NCBI GenBank assembly: GCA_038373885.1
Contig: JAWZYV010018266.1
Span: forward strand, 1,417,001 to 1,481,000
Length of the DNA: 64,000 bases
Source: Cheiracanthium punctorium
Taxonomy: Eukaryota > Arthropoda > Arachnida > Araneae > Cheiracanthiidae
Direction: 5' to 3'
The notes under the pieces are model-generated. The model was not told the DNA's origin, made no database searches, and saw nothing but the letters and a program-made list of their open reading frames with translations. The translations under genes and the position numbers were made by a program. Of this stretch, positions 37,635 through 49,662 are shown piece by piece; within the stretch, counting starts at the first letter, position 1, and the number at the start of each line of letters is the position of its first letter.

Positions 37635-37850
37635 TTTTTTTTTCTAATGGGCAGGCACTGGCCACAAGCCTTTGCCATCAACGGCCCTAGTTACTGTCCA
37701 TTTTTTTTATTATGGAAGCACCCAGTGGGCGGACAGCACTACCCCCTATGAAGGGACGGACAAGTTAACATCCATGCCCAAGCCGGGATTCGAACCCGGA
37801 CCCACGGAGTGATAGAATGGTTCTCTAGCCACTACACCACCTGGGCGGCG
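37635..37850 (-). mobile_element. tRNA-derived SINE (family 2) next to a gene 2 exon
   Basis: On the minus strand the head reads gccgcccaggtggtgtagtg, with a tRNA-like A box and a perfect B box GGTTCGAATCCC. A SINE-specific body and a short poly(A) tail follow. The 13-bp target duplication ATATCACATAGAT lies at 37622-37634 and 37851-37863, both perfect, so the insertion is young. It lies downstream of the splice donor of exon 37884-37979. The head is tRNA-like but it is not a tRNA gene. Confidence 0.9.
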
Positions 37851-37883
37851 ATATCACATAGATAGATTCATTTAATAGATTAC

Positions 37884-37979
37884 CTGTATGACTGCCCTGT
37901 GTGGGCACTTGATCATGTTTCCATCGTAGCTTATCGTCGTCTGAACCATTCTCCTTCTTTGTAGAACTCATTTGTTTTT
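37884..37979 (-). CDS. Gene 2, charged stalk exon (EKQ exon)
   Basis: This 96-nt minus-strand exon (phase 1-1) has acceptor tttgttgctag and donor CATACAG|gtaatc. The peptide begins EKQMSSTKKENGSDDDKLRW and ends KHDQVPTQGSHT. It shares the EKQ start, charge, length (96 against 99 nt) and phase with gene 1 exon 22669-22767. No homologue of the gene 1 108-nt exon was seen between 48.1 and 38.0 kb. A SINE lies just downstream of the donor: its target-site duplicate ends 20 bp from the splice junction. Confidence 0.82.
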
Positions 37980-39442
37980 CTAGCAACAAATAACTAATCG
38001 TTAGTTTCATCTAAACAATGTAGTACTTTTCATTTTTAATGAAAAAACTAACTAGACATGTAACAAATGCAAATTTTTCACTATACACTAAAAACTGAAC
38101 AAGTTTCAGATATTTATTTATACAAGAAGTACAGTACTGTTATATATTTTATACATTTAACTGACGATTATTGAAAGATTTATAGGTTTTTATTTTTTTA
38201 AGAACTAGGTTTTTTTTTACATAAATTATAAATATGTAGACTACTCTTTAAAATATTTTAGTTTTATGAACGCTAAATAAAATTTCTAAAATGCAGCTGA
38301 GACACCTCCAGCCCTTTAAGCTCATATCGCATTTTAATCATAGGCACGGTAAAATAAATATTAAGTGTAATTTAGTTGTGATAACGTCGTTAGAAATATA
38401 CATCTACTGTTTGGTGCATCTATCTTACAATTGTTGTACTTGAAAATTGTAAATTTCTCATTTTAGATTCCTTATTCGATTTTCAATTTATTTTTTAAAT
38501 AAAACTGTGCATATGTTTTATTTTCGAAATTCTTCATTATTTTTCATTATGATTTTGTTTTTATTGTTACTTGTTAATTATTAGAGTAGACTTACATTTC
38601 ATTAGATTATAGACATATTTAAAAGCCAGTCAAAATTTTTATAGAAGAAAAAAAAAAGATAATGGAATCCTTACATTTTCGAACTTTTTGTCTTGATATG
38701 GTTTTATACACAATAGCAGATAATGTCATCTGTGGCTGACTAAATAACATGCAAGGGGAAATTTGTTAAATATACCCAACAGTACAAACTGACATTATTG
38801 AGAAAAGTGTGCATTTTACTACTAAGTTACTAGACAGCAGGTAAATATTTTCACTGCAGAAAAATTGTTTAAAATACAGCAAAGTCAGCCTTACATTTAA
38901 TAGTAACGTGCATGATATACAGAGGTCAGTTGAAGTAAATACGAAAACTTTTTGTAAATTTAAACTTTGAGGATTTTTAACTTTTACTTGCAGAAAAATA
39001 TTTTTTCATTTATTATTATTATTTAAAACATTAAATTTGATCTTTTATGAGCACACGGTAAAAATTTTATTTATTTAGAATTATTTAGTAAAAATTTAAG
39101 GGTGTGTTCGAAATTACCGAAACAAAATCACATAAAAATGAAACAAATTTGGCTTACTCTGAACACTTAATTTATTTTGACACTTACGTTTACAACTTTT
39201 GTTTGAGAAACTGAGACTACTATATTTGTTTTAACAATTGATTAAAGTTATCTTGATACGGCATTAACTATGCACATTGAGTAGTAAGGTTACCACTTGT
39301 AATTATTTAATCTATACGTCATCTTACAGCCAAGATGTATTGCATTTGGTCTTTTAATTTATAAAAAGAAAAGTATTGACTGCAAGAATTGTTTAAAAAA
39401 CTGTAAGAACTTAAATCAAGTAACTTTTTTTTAAACTTATAA

Positions 39443-39942
39443 CCCTCTCGTCACCCTGAACCTTTTATGAGGCACCTACTTCAAATAGCAATATTTAGAG
39501 AGAAACAATTGAATTTTTTTTTTCTTTTAGTGATATCAATATCATTAATTCATGTAGAAAATACATGAGGCTCTTAACGAGATGCATAAATCGTGCCTAG
39601 ATTGCAGTACTAGTCAATTCATATCATTTTTTTACAGTTTTCGCTTCATTGTTTCAGGAGAAATTTAAGGAAATATTTACGCTGTTTTTTTACCGTTTTT
39701 TTTCTTTTTAAGGTAAGTTTAGTTTTTTTCTTAATACTCTACCTCTACCTAATATGTGCATTCTTTTAAATTAATTTTAGCATAACAAAATGCTTCGAAA
39801 ATGCAGAAATTATTTTTAGAAAAATCTAATATTAATCGACATTAGAAACAAAAATTTGCATGATTTATAATAGTATTTCAGATGCATTAAATGCTAGACA
39901 GATTTTTTTTCTCTGATTTTTCATAATTCGGTGACGAGAGGG
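39443..39942. mobile_element. piggyBac-like MITE, copy 2
   Basis: Same termini and internal sequence as 23783-24289. TTAA follows the right end (39943-39946); the left flank is TATAA, a decayed target duplicate. It lies in a gene 2 intron. Confidence 0.85.
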
Positions 39943-41655
39943 TTAAGAGCAAAATAAGTTAAAAGAACAAAACAAAATAAAGTCAGTATAAATGCAATTG
40001 TTCTTGCTTGTCGATTTTTATGATTATTTGAATATGGAAGAGACGAAAGAAAGAAATTCCTATGGTATAAAGTATTTTTTGTATTTACGAGCATCATTTA
40101 TTTTTATTGTAATCTCTTATCTGTTATAATTTTCACATCTGGGAGTGTACTTCTGGCTCTGTTTACATTTCATGACATAAAGTATTAAGCATTTGAAATT
40201 TAAAAGTATAATCAATAACAAGATTCCCATTTAATAATTTATATTTAAGTTAATTATAACAAATGAAAAATACTTTATATTGCTTTTTTTATATATGTTT
40301 TAAGGGATATAAGACAGGCATGTTTTTTTCCAGGTCAGAATAACTTTTTCTACTGCGTTTTAATACATGATAGTGTAACTACTCCCGCATTTTATAAAAC
40401 TGTAAGGTAACTACAATCATAGATTTAAAAAAAAATACTTAACTATGATACAAATAAATAAAAACATGATAGAAGATCTTAGATACATTGCCAAATTTAT
40501 TTTTAAAATGAATTAGCTTGTCTAAAATAATTTCTTTTGCGCAAAATAGCCAAATAGCACCGAACACCGAACCGCCAAACCCGTTTATTGAAAATTTTGG
40601 CATGGTATTTTTCTATTCTTAATATCTTAAAAATACTTAATATTAATGATGAAAGATACCTATAATGAGCTTTACATTACAAGCTTTACACAAAAAAGTT
40701 TTTCAGACGTTTATCATTTATAGATTCTTAAAAAATTCGCCGTTCGTAATTAACCCTTGGTCGGAATTACCCTAAGTAACCTTATATATATCGATAGATT
40801 TTTTTACAAAAGACTTACATTTTCTTAAGAACTTTTTAAGACCTAGATAAAAGTCTTTCAAAACGAATGTACGCTATGCTAGAAATTTTACTGATAAGAT
40901 GAAATGTCTTCCTTATTCTATTGTATTTTATATTTGAATGTTTAGTAGGGAAGAGGGACATGCAAAAATATCGAAGCAGCTGGGAGTCTATTACCCATTA
41001 GGCTTGATTTGTAATGTAAGAATAGACCATTTAAATGGGACTTGTACAGTGAAATATGCCTACTACAAAAAATGACTACAAAATTTATGACTTATGGAAT
41101 CTGAAAGAAAATCGTGAACATATTATTAAAGCGTCCTCTCTTTTGTTCACTTCAAGATAAATACTTTTTAATGCTTTTAAAGTATTAGTTTAAAAATAAA
41201 TAAAACGTAAAATTATGCTTTTTCCTTCTTCGTATAATGATAAATTTCTGTAAAAAAGGGCAGTAACCTGTAAGATAAAATAATGTAATAAATGCTTTTA
41301 ATTACTTAAAAATATAAAAAAGGAATTCTCATTTGTTTGATTTTGTTTTCCGAAACAATACGGTGCAGATCAAAGGAAATTTTTTGTACAATAATTTTGA
41401 ATTAAATGTTTATTTAGATGTTTTATGTTGAATATCGATTCTACAAAATGCTTTACAGACCTAAATACATGGTATAGCAGAATAATTCATTTTGATAAAT
41501 ATTCCTACTTAAGACAAATTGAGGAAAATATCAGTTATTTTAATTCCGTAATATTAGTTCCGTATATTTTAGTTCCGTAATTTTTATTTGTTTAAAGCGT
41601 AATGCGTTGTACATAAAATACTTATAATACATACAATAATTGTAATTTGCACTAG

Positions 41656-41690
41656 AAGTCACCGAAAAAAAGGTGTTTTTTCGGTGACTT
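41656..41690. repeat. Short perfect hairpin
   Basis: The arm AAGTCACCGAAAAAA and its reverse complement are separated by 5 nt, with further outer complementarity (gtaatt/aattac). It could be the core of a small foldback element. It lies in a gene 2 intron. Confidence 0.8.
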
Positions 41691-42495
41691 ATTTTACGAA
41701 TTACAATTAGGAATAAAATCAAGCATAATATTTTAAAATTTCGATATTCTAAAAGTTGTCTAACAGCAAAGTATATCTTCCTACTTATTTTCTGACTATG
41801 CACAGTTTAACAAAGTAGGTGTTTTAATATGTTCCTATAACTTTATTTTATCCTCAATAGAAACAGCTCAAAGTGACTTTTACATAATTTTATTTTGTGC
41901 ATAGGGTTTATTTTTTTCTTTTGAGAAAAAAAAGTTTATGCATCTGAATATGCAATTTTTTTATGTTGTATTTGCTTTTTATTTGTTTCTTTAATGCATG
42001 AGGGTTACATGCGTTAAAACAAAGACGTTGTGAATAGCAAAATGTTTACTGTACACAATATAATATGAGAAACATCCACCAAAACTGACCTGATGACAGA
42101 CTCTGTGACTCGTCCCTCAGGGAATTAGGTGCCGGTATATTATATCCCTTCTTAATATTAGTATCACTTTTTGTCTCAGATATACCTGTTATTAAAATAT
42201 AAAATTATGTTTCAGATTATTTTAGGCCAAGTTTATTTCAAATTTTTTAATAATAAGTATAATATTATACATAAATTAAAATACGTGCTTGGAAATTACA
42301 GTGTAGGTGCTTATTTTGGACCCCTAATCTTAAAAAATAAATTAAACGTAGCACAATGGGTATACACATTTTTATCTAATGATTTTGATACAGATATTTG
42401 ATTTAATAAAATAAGGTCGCATAAAGCTTGAATTGTAGCCTACAGGGATTGCAGATTATCCTCAGAGCCTTACTATCACATGGGCAAATCGGGAC

Positions 42496-42636
42496 TTTGT
42501 CGAGGGTCTCCAGCTCGAAAGGACTCCCCCACTTTAAAATGTGTTTCCGAAATATTTTTTATATCAAAATTTTATGAAAAATAAGATAAAAAGCATAGAT
42601 GCGGCCCCCAAATTAATCAATGCCCGGAGACCCTGT
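42496..42636. mobile_element. Possible hAT-like MITE abutting the Tc1 remnant
   Basis: Imperfect inverted termini GAGGGTCTCCAGCTCG and, reversed, CAGGGTCTCCGGGCA frame an AT-rich core of about 140 bp. No matching 8-bp target duplication is visible. Tc1 transposase homology begins right after it. Confidence 0.5.
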
Positions 42637-44061
42637 TGGTCATAGTATGGTCGCAGTACTGCTGCTCGCGTCGGTCGATATCCAATGATTGTTAGCAGAA
42701 TATGGAATCGATGGGTTCAGGATAGTAATACGGAACGCCGTGGTGGATCTCAACGGCCCGCTATCACTAGCAGCCGAGAAGACAGGCATATCACCCGCAT
42801 GGAATTAACTGATTGTACAGCCACATCACGATCACTGAATGAAGAAATGGGGTCGTTTGCAAGATAACAAGTGTCTGCAGGAACAGCTCGACGACTTTTT
42901 TCAGCAGCATAGACTCTCAGCTAGAAGACCGTGGCTGCGGCTACCCTTGACGCTGCCTCACAGGCTTGAGAGCCTTCAGTGGTGTGATCAACTACGAACC
43001 TGGGTGCACGAACTGCGAGACGTCATTTTTTCAGATGAATCCAGGTTCTGTTTACAGCAGCGTTTCTCACCCTGTGGGGCGCGCCCCTCAAAGAGGCGTT
43101 AAGGACGTTTGCAGGGGGGCGGGACGTGAAAACCAAAGAGTAAATAGTATGCATATTTTTAAAAAATCATCTTATTTATTCTCATTTCTACTCGAAAATA
43201 TATCCATTTTCGCTTAAGATGTTCATTCAAACTTATTAACATTATTTTGTAGAAAATTCGACTAAATGTTTAAAGATTAAAAAACTGAACGTATGCTGAA
43301 AAATGTGAGGGGGGACGCCACCTCAAGTTACACTTTGTTAAGGGGGGGCGACGTTAACAGGTTGAGAACCGCTGGTTTGCACCATCTTCATGGACGCATC
43401 CATGCTTGGCGGCATCGTGGTGAACGCGCATTGGCAGCGTGCATTCGTCATCGTCATATTGGCCCATCACCTGTCGTGATGGTATGGGGTGTTATTGGAC
43501 ACACGACTCGGTCACCTCTTGTTTGCGTTGACTTCAATTTGATAAATAGACTTTACATTTCTGATGTGTTATGACTCGTGGTTCCTCCCTTTATTCGAGA
43601 CCCGCGAAACCCTACGTTTGAGCAAAATAATGCACGACTACATGTTGACAATATTGTACGGACCTTGCTTGATATTGAAAATATCCCGCTGCTTCCCTGG
43701 CCAGCACGTTCTCCATATCTCTCACCAATAGAAGACGTCTGGTCAATGGTTGCCGAGCGACTTGCTCGTCACCATACGCGACTCACTATGGTTGATGAAC
43801 TGTGTCATCGTGTTAAAGTTACATGGGCATCTGTACCTGTGCATACCCTCCAATCTCTGTTTGACTCAATGCCCAGGCGTATAAGTGCTGTTATTACTGC
43901 CAAAGGTGATTGTTCTGGGTACTGATTTCTCCGGATCTATGCACCCAAAATTTCATGAAAATTTAATCACTTGTTGTTTCCAGTATAATATATTTGTCCA
44001 ATAAATATAATTTTGTTATTGGCATTTCTTTCTGGTGCAGCAATTTTAATGGCCACTAGCG
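42637..44061 (+). pseudogene. Decayed Tc1-like transposase / transposon
   Basis: The transposase can be followed in pieces. VSRIWNRWVQDSNTERR and GGSQRPAITSSREDRHITRM (paired DNA-binding region) run to an in-frame stop after GSFAR at about 42865. Then come SARRPWLRLPLTLPHR and RDVIFSDESRFCLQ (first catalytic Asp in FSDES). After a 317-bp insertion come GRIHAWRHRGERALAACIRH and MVWGVIG. Past another stop, QNNARLH follows, in which the second catalytic Asp is Asn, and then SPYLSPIEDVW with the Glu retained and SMPRRISAVITA at the end. The right end after the stop terminates ggccactagcg|TA, a typical Tc1/mariner TA target. The left end is missing. It is inactive: two stops, an insertion and a lost catalytic residue. 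Confidence 0.92.
43058..43374. mobile_element. hAT-like MITE inserted in the Tc1 transposase
   Basis: Termini CAGCGTTTCTCACCCTGTGGG and, reversed, CAGCGGTTCTCAACCTGTTA are hAT-type inverted repeats. The flanking 8-mers are gtttacag (43050-43057) and gtttgcac (43375-43382), an 8-bp target duplication with two changes. Removing the element restores transposase homology from FCLQ to HGRI. It has no coding capacity. Confidence 0.85.
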
Positions 44062-47000
44062 TATATATATATTTAGACGAAGTGGATTTTCAGAAGAAAA
44101 AGTTTTTTGAGAAAAATAGATAAGAAAAGAATAGATTATATCAAAACCATGCAGGATAATACTTTCTTTGTATCAATAAATTTTGACACTTACTGGTGTA
44201 TACAGTATCATCGATAGGGATAAAGACGGAATGCCTAGAATGTAAATAATTTTGGGAATCTAAATCTATAAAATCTAGGGAATCTAAATCTATAAAAAGA
44301 TGAATTATAGAAACTGCACAAATTTAAGTATTTTTTGAAATACTGGATCATGAACACAAAATGGATACGGAAATGAATACAAAAATTTGGAAAAACGCGA
44401 TTTGAACATTTAGTGCCTGAGGATTAAATCAATTCTTCCTGATCCTATGGGGCTTTGCAGTTATCACTCCTTTGCATTGAGCATGGTACTAATAATAATT
44501 AAAAAAATAAAATATATGAAATTAAAGTAAATCAATAAATTAAAATGCATTATATGAATTATGAATATATACGTATAACAATAATGATTTCATACTCTGG
44601 AATAAATCAATCGCAATTTGATTTATTCATGACCTGAATAAAAAGGCACGGTTTTTTACACGGAACATTTTTTACTATTGACGATTATAAATGAACTTAT
44701 ATTAAATGAATACATTAGGGTAAAATATTTTATCAAGACTATGTATTTAGGTTTTATTAAGTGTGAAAAGTGAGATCATGTTTGATAGAAAAAACTTTCT
44801 GTGATGTCAGAACTTACCACGTTTGGTTTTCTATAATAGTAATGTATTGCTCTTTAGAATAAGATGTTAAATAATAATTTATGAAGTAGTTCTGTTGTTT
44901 TTGTAGCCACAGTTTTATTCTATATAGTTGCACTCGTTAGTGTGGATTTGCAGACAGTTCATGTTTTTCTCTGTTGTGTATTGAATGGCAATGAGAGAAA
45001 ATAATGTAAGGTTTCACTTCCCACATCGATGTATGTTCTGCATTAACACGTGTTTTACGCATTTTAGAGATTTTCATAACATTTTATAATTTTTGAAACC
45101 ATTTTTGAGCCAGTATTCTTCGAAGAATGCCAATTTGAAAAAAAAAAATTCTGTACTACTTTTTATGCACTTTAATGTGTAACGCTAGCGTGTTAGCTTT
45201 ATAAACTTCTTTAAGAACGATAATTATTCTGATATTTTTCGTTTTTCCGGAATAAATCAATTTCCAGAACTGCAAGAATGAGTTTAAATGTGCAACAACA
45301 CTTACTATTATTATCGTTTTACTTAAACTTTTTCGAAAGTCTTTGATTCAGACACTAGTGAAAGTAGAAGGTCATTCAATCAAATTGGTGTCAAAAGGTA
45401 AAAATCATTAGAAACAGTTTTAAATGATACACATAAACACGCACTGATCGCAGAAATTTTCAGCCGAAAAAAAAATCTTCCATTATCCATACGGGTTAAA
45501 AAATTAATAAAACTGAAGTAGTGGCGCTTTTTTGTTAGCGAGTACTTTTTGTACCATCCAAAATGATCGTCTTGAATATGTACCTATTTATGTTCCTTAT
45601 TTAAACATGTTTTTAATTATTTTTACTAACGTAAAACTAAAGATGTGAACAAAGATGTAACTTCCTAAAACTAAAGATGTGAACAATCTATTTTTGATAA
45701 GGATAAAATTGCTAGAATCTAGGGAGGAGGTGAACTCGCTGTCAGATTATGAATTTAAGCATTTCCATTCTAAATCTGTTACATGATTAATTATTTACTA
45801 AAAAATTGATATTAAAAGGCGAAATTTTTACTTATGCTCTAAAACAGCAAAATAATAACGCACGTTTGACTGATTGATATTGAATGTGAATTCGTATATA
45901 CATCATAAAAATTTATACTAGGCATTTCATTAATATATGAATTAGGAAATTTTTGTGCACAGCAGTTTTCATAAATCCGTTTCTGAACAAAAGAAACAGC
46001 AAGTTGAAATGCATATTTAACGTTCAAAAATCGCTTTATCCTTTTCATTTTCGTAGTCGAATAGTTGACATTATATTTTTTGAAGTGAAAAATAGAATAT
46101 CTATTTGGTATGGATAAAGAAAATGTTAAGTGGTATTTTTAATTGCTATTCTAGAACAACTCAGTTGTTAACTGTAAAAAAAGTTCACAAATACAGAAAA
46201 ACTTGAGAGATTTATTTTATAAATATAATAAGTATTAAAGTATTTTTTTTTTGTAATTTTCATATTATATTCTAGTTGGCATGCTTTTGAAAAGTTGAAT
46301 TCCCAATGCGCTAGATAATGAACAGAAAACTGTATTGTCTAGACATAACATTAACTTTTTCGAGAAATATAAACTTGTTGGTGAAAAAATAAATATTCAA
46401 TAGCAGTTCATAGGCTGTATACTTTTTTTTATACACACTGTGTTCCCATTTTATTGTGCTACATAATAAACTATCATTTTAAATTAAAAGAGACTTCAGA
46501 ATAAACTGATAGTGAACAGATATCCGGTTATAGCTAAATATCTTTAAAAAGTATTCAGTAAGTATACCGATTACGGCAACCGTAGCAATAAATTTTGGTC
46601 TGTTCGTGGCTAAATACAGCCGTTTCTAAATATATATTAAATTTATTTTACAAGATTTGTACATTTTTAAGACGAAATAAACAAAAATGTACCCCCGTTT
46701 CTAATAATTTTTTTTCAACATGAAGATGATTTTTTAAGCTAAATAAACGCCACACAATGTGGCTGCTTTTCAGATTATACATTCAAATGGTAACTTAAAG
46801 CATCTCATGTCAAAAAGCAAATAAAAATGAGCAGCTCAGTATGTAGGCATTTAGTTAAGTATATTGCTAAAATTAAGAGAGCAGCTTTATTAAGTCAGTT
46901 TACTTTTAGCTTTTGCGTATGTTCGCAAATAAAATTACTGGCTGTTTTGCTCACATGTAATCATGCAGAGAAAATAAAATCTAAATATCAAGTTCGAATT

Positions 47001-48150
47001 AAAGCTTTAGCTTCCTTTTAATGACTGCTAGAGTGTTCCAGGACCAGAGAGCAATCATTTTTACCTTCAGCAACTGTATTAAATTGAACAAAAAGTGATA
47101 CATGATTTTTGGGGGGGGAAAATAAAATGAGATCAATGAAGAGTAAAAAATGATTTCGTAATTTAAATTAACTGAATAGTTGATATTGGAAAAACCTGAA
47201 ATACATGTTCTGATATTTGAAAATATCTTGTATATTTTCCCTTTTCAACTTAACGTATTAATTTGTTACATTTTGAACAATCATTGAGACACGTAATTTA
47301 TTTCCCGCTATGAACTCTCAACTAAATTTCAACTACAACTTTTGTAGGCTTCTAATAAGGGCTATAATCACATACTTAAAGCATAACAGAAAAGTTTGCT
47401 TCCAAAAATTATGAAAAAGTGAGTTATATTATGTGCTTCTTTAAGGATATTTCAGCTAAAAAGTAATATAGTTTTAGTTTTGTCAGTAAAAAAAGGGAAG
47501 AAAAAGTAATATATTACAAATTTATAAAATTACAAACATTGTGATGAATACGAAACAAACATTATAATTGTACAGCAATGCAAAGGTTACAATAATATTT
47601 TCATTATTATTTATTTATTATTTATTTAATTTTTATAAAGTAAATTTCTCCTTTCTTCTACAAAGGGTGTGGACAATCATCGCTACTATAAGAATATTTT
47701 TTTCTAAGCTCTAGTTTAAATTTAAACCATTCGCGAAGTATACAGAAAAAAAAACACTTCTGTCTCAATTCGTGACCAAGGTGCCATTAGAAGAACTTAA
47801 AACTATCACTATTATTAAATAACTGTGCCTGTAGATTGTTGGTTACTGACTCCTGCACAATTAGGAACATTTTCCCACAGGCTCCCCTGTAACTTTGTGT
47901 TTCGCTACATTCCAAAACTTACTCGCACCCCCCGAATTTCTTAAAATTATTAACAAACAAACAAACATGTCTTTTTTTTTCCTTTTAAAATGAAAAGTTT
48001 TATATTTGCATAATGGGGATATATCAGTTTTAAATTGAATTTTTCATCATTTTATGCCTTATATACGTTACTTCTACAATTGCTATAAAAATATAAATAT
48101 ATTTATTTATTGGATAGCATGCTTTATGTATATTACATGCACATTTTTAC

Positions 48151-48219
48151 CTCTTTGTACTGGCACGTAGAACTCATTAGGAAGTGTTGAATGAGGTACT
48201 ATCGTTGGCGGTGCCATTT
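48151..48219 (-). CDS. Gene 2, Pro/Thr linker exon after Ig3
   Basis: This 69-nt minus-strand exon (phase 1-1) has acceptor tatttttccag and donor CAAAGAG|gtaaaa. With the G from the Ig3 exon it reads EMAPPTIVPHSTLPNEFYVP and then VQR. It matches the gene 1 linker exon (E...PTT...YVFIPVR) in phase, approximate length and ending. It forms the stalk between Ig3 and the charged EKQ exon. The leftover G can join directly to the exon at 37884-37979 to restore GAA (Glu). Confidence 0.85.
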
Positions 48220-48576
48220 CTGGAAAAATAAGGAAATAACTGAATGATCAACAGCAACAACAACAACAAAAGCATCAATTCAAACAACTAAAGCAAGAAA
48301 AACTAAACAAGTAATACTTTTAAGAAATGCTATGTAACCTTTCATTTTCTTTTGCAGTTAAAAAATATGGTCTCTATAAATACAAGTTAACTTATTTAAA
48401 GCATAAATATATACTATATCTTATTGTTTTTCTTTCTAATGGAAGGGTCAGCGACCTACTGGAGGCTTGACCGCTACGAGGGCCGCATAAGTTGGTCATT
48501 TCATTATGAGGACGCCTATAAAGCAGACCAACGTTGGCCCCTTTGTCTCTTAATTTTTAAACCAATTCCAGATGGT

Positions 48577-49007
48577 TTAAGAGGCCTCTGTAGTCGGCTT
48601 GCGGAGATTCAAGTCCCAATGCTTTGCTATGGAGAAAAGTGCCTTAACGCCTAATCATTTTTCTCAGAAAGTATTAGCTATTTTTAAATGAAAATTTCCA
48701 GTGTGAATTTTGAGAACTATTCACAAGTATTGCGCGAATCAGAGTTGAGTTAATTTAGCCGAAAGAGATTTTATTGCAGTCTGAAAAGTAACATAAATTC
48801 TAGACTGCAATAAAATCTCTTTCGGTTAAATTAACTCAAATCTGATTCGCGCAATCTTTGCGAATAGTTCTCAAGATTCACACAGGAAACATTCATTTAA
48901 AAATACCTAATACTTTCTGAGGAAAATGATTAGGCGTTAAGGCACTTTTCTCCATAGCAAAGCATTGGGACTTGAATCTCCGCAAGCCGACTACAGAGGC
49001 CTCTTAA
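48577..49007. repeat. Long foldback hairpin (two 206-bp arms)
   Basis: Arms 48577-48782 and 48802-49007 are reverse complements with few mismatches and a 19-nt loop. The outer end is TTAAGAGGCCTCTGTAG. No direct target repeat is clear. It is either a foldback transposon or a recently inverted duplication. The 48448-48576 flank is GC-richer and not recognised. Confidence 0.88.
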
Positions 49008-49138
49008 CTTGGAGACTTGGAATCTGTTATCGGCACCCCAATGGTATCGTCTGAACGTGGAAGACATTGGAGTCACGAACAGATTTTAAATGCACCAGAT
49101 CACATTACCGTATACGGTTCCACAGCAACACAGACTAA

Positions 49139-49662
49139 ACGCCTTATTACACGAAGAAATTTTCGGGGATTTTGTTGCTGAAGCCAGTTGCAGGAACCTC
49201 TTTCTTGGAAATTTCCCCGGGTTACCTAGGGAACGGTCAACTCCAACTTTTTCGTTCAGAGGCGAAAGTATTGCAGGTAGCTGGAATCCCAGCCAATCGC
49301 AGTGCTTTCTATTCCTACGTCACAGAAATGGCGGACGTCTAAGCAATCGTAGTGATGAGCGAATGAGAAATGTCTCTCAAATGGAATTGCGATACAGAAG
49401 TAGATCTGATTGAAATCAAATCTTAAATTCAACATTTATGGAACCGTCAAGCCCCTAAATATTTAAAATATTGCTGAGATGATAGGCTACCTATAATTAA
49501 ATGCTCTATCAATCGCCCATTCTGCGAATCACAGGCGTTTGTGAGCACAGTCGAGTTTGTTTATTATGGCAACCCTGCTTGCTCATCGACTTGCTGGTAG
49601 GAGTTTCGGCAACTGGTTGCAGCAACAAAATCGCCCGAAATGTCCTTCGTGTAATAAGGCCT
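49139..49662. mobile_element. PIF/Harbinger-like MITE
   Basis: Inverted termini of about 60 bp: the left begins ACGCCTTATTACACGAAG and the right, reversed, begins AGGCCTTATTACACGAAG. Both continue through gattttgttgctg and cagttgc. TAA lies at 49136-49138 and 49663-49665, the 3-bp TWA target typical of Harbinger elements. The internal open frame of 107 codons overlaps the left terminus and looks non-coding. Confidence 0.75.

Larger units (their letters stand above)
37980..48150. other. Gene 2 intron, 10 kb
   Basis: It contains the second piggyBac-like MITE, a short hairpin, and the Tc1 and hAT-like remnants; the rest is AT-rich and unrecognised. If gene 2 has an equivalent of the gene 1 108-nt exon it should be here, but I could not find one. 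Confidence 0.7.

Noticed and set aside
37776..37850. tRNA-like sequence with A and B boxes on the minus strand
   Set aside because: It is the head of a SINE with a body, poly(A) tail and target duplicates, not a tRNA gene. The same applies to 21852-22089 and 61660-61729.
42637..43925. Functional Tc1 transposase gene
   Set aside because: In-frame stops, a 317-bp insertion and loss of a catalytic Asp make it a pseudogene.
47811..47940. Possible missing gene 2 exon (homologue of the gene 1 108-nt exon)
   Set aside because: It is slightly GC-richer with an acceptor-like ag on the minus strand, but there is no matching donor in the right phase and no similarity to the gene 1 exon.
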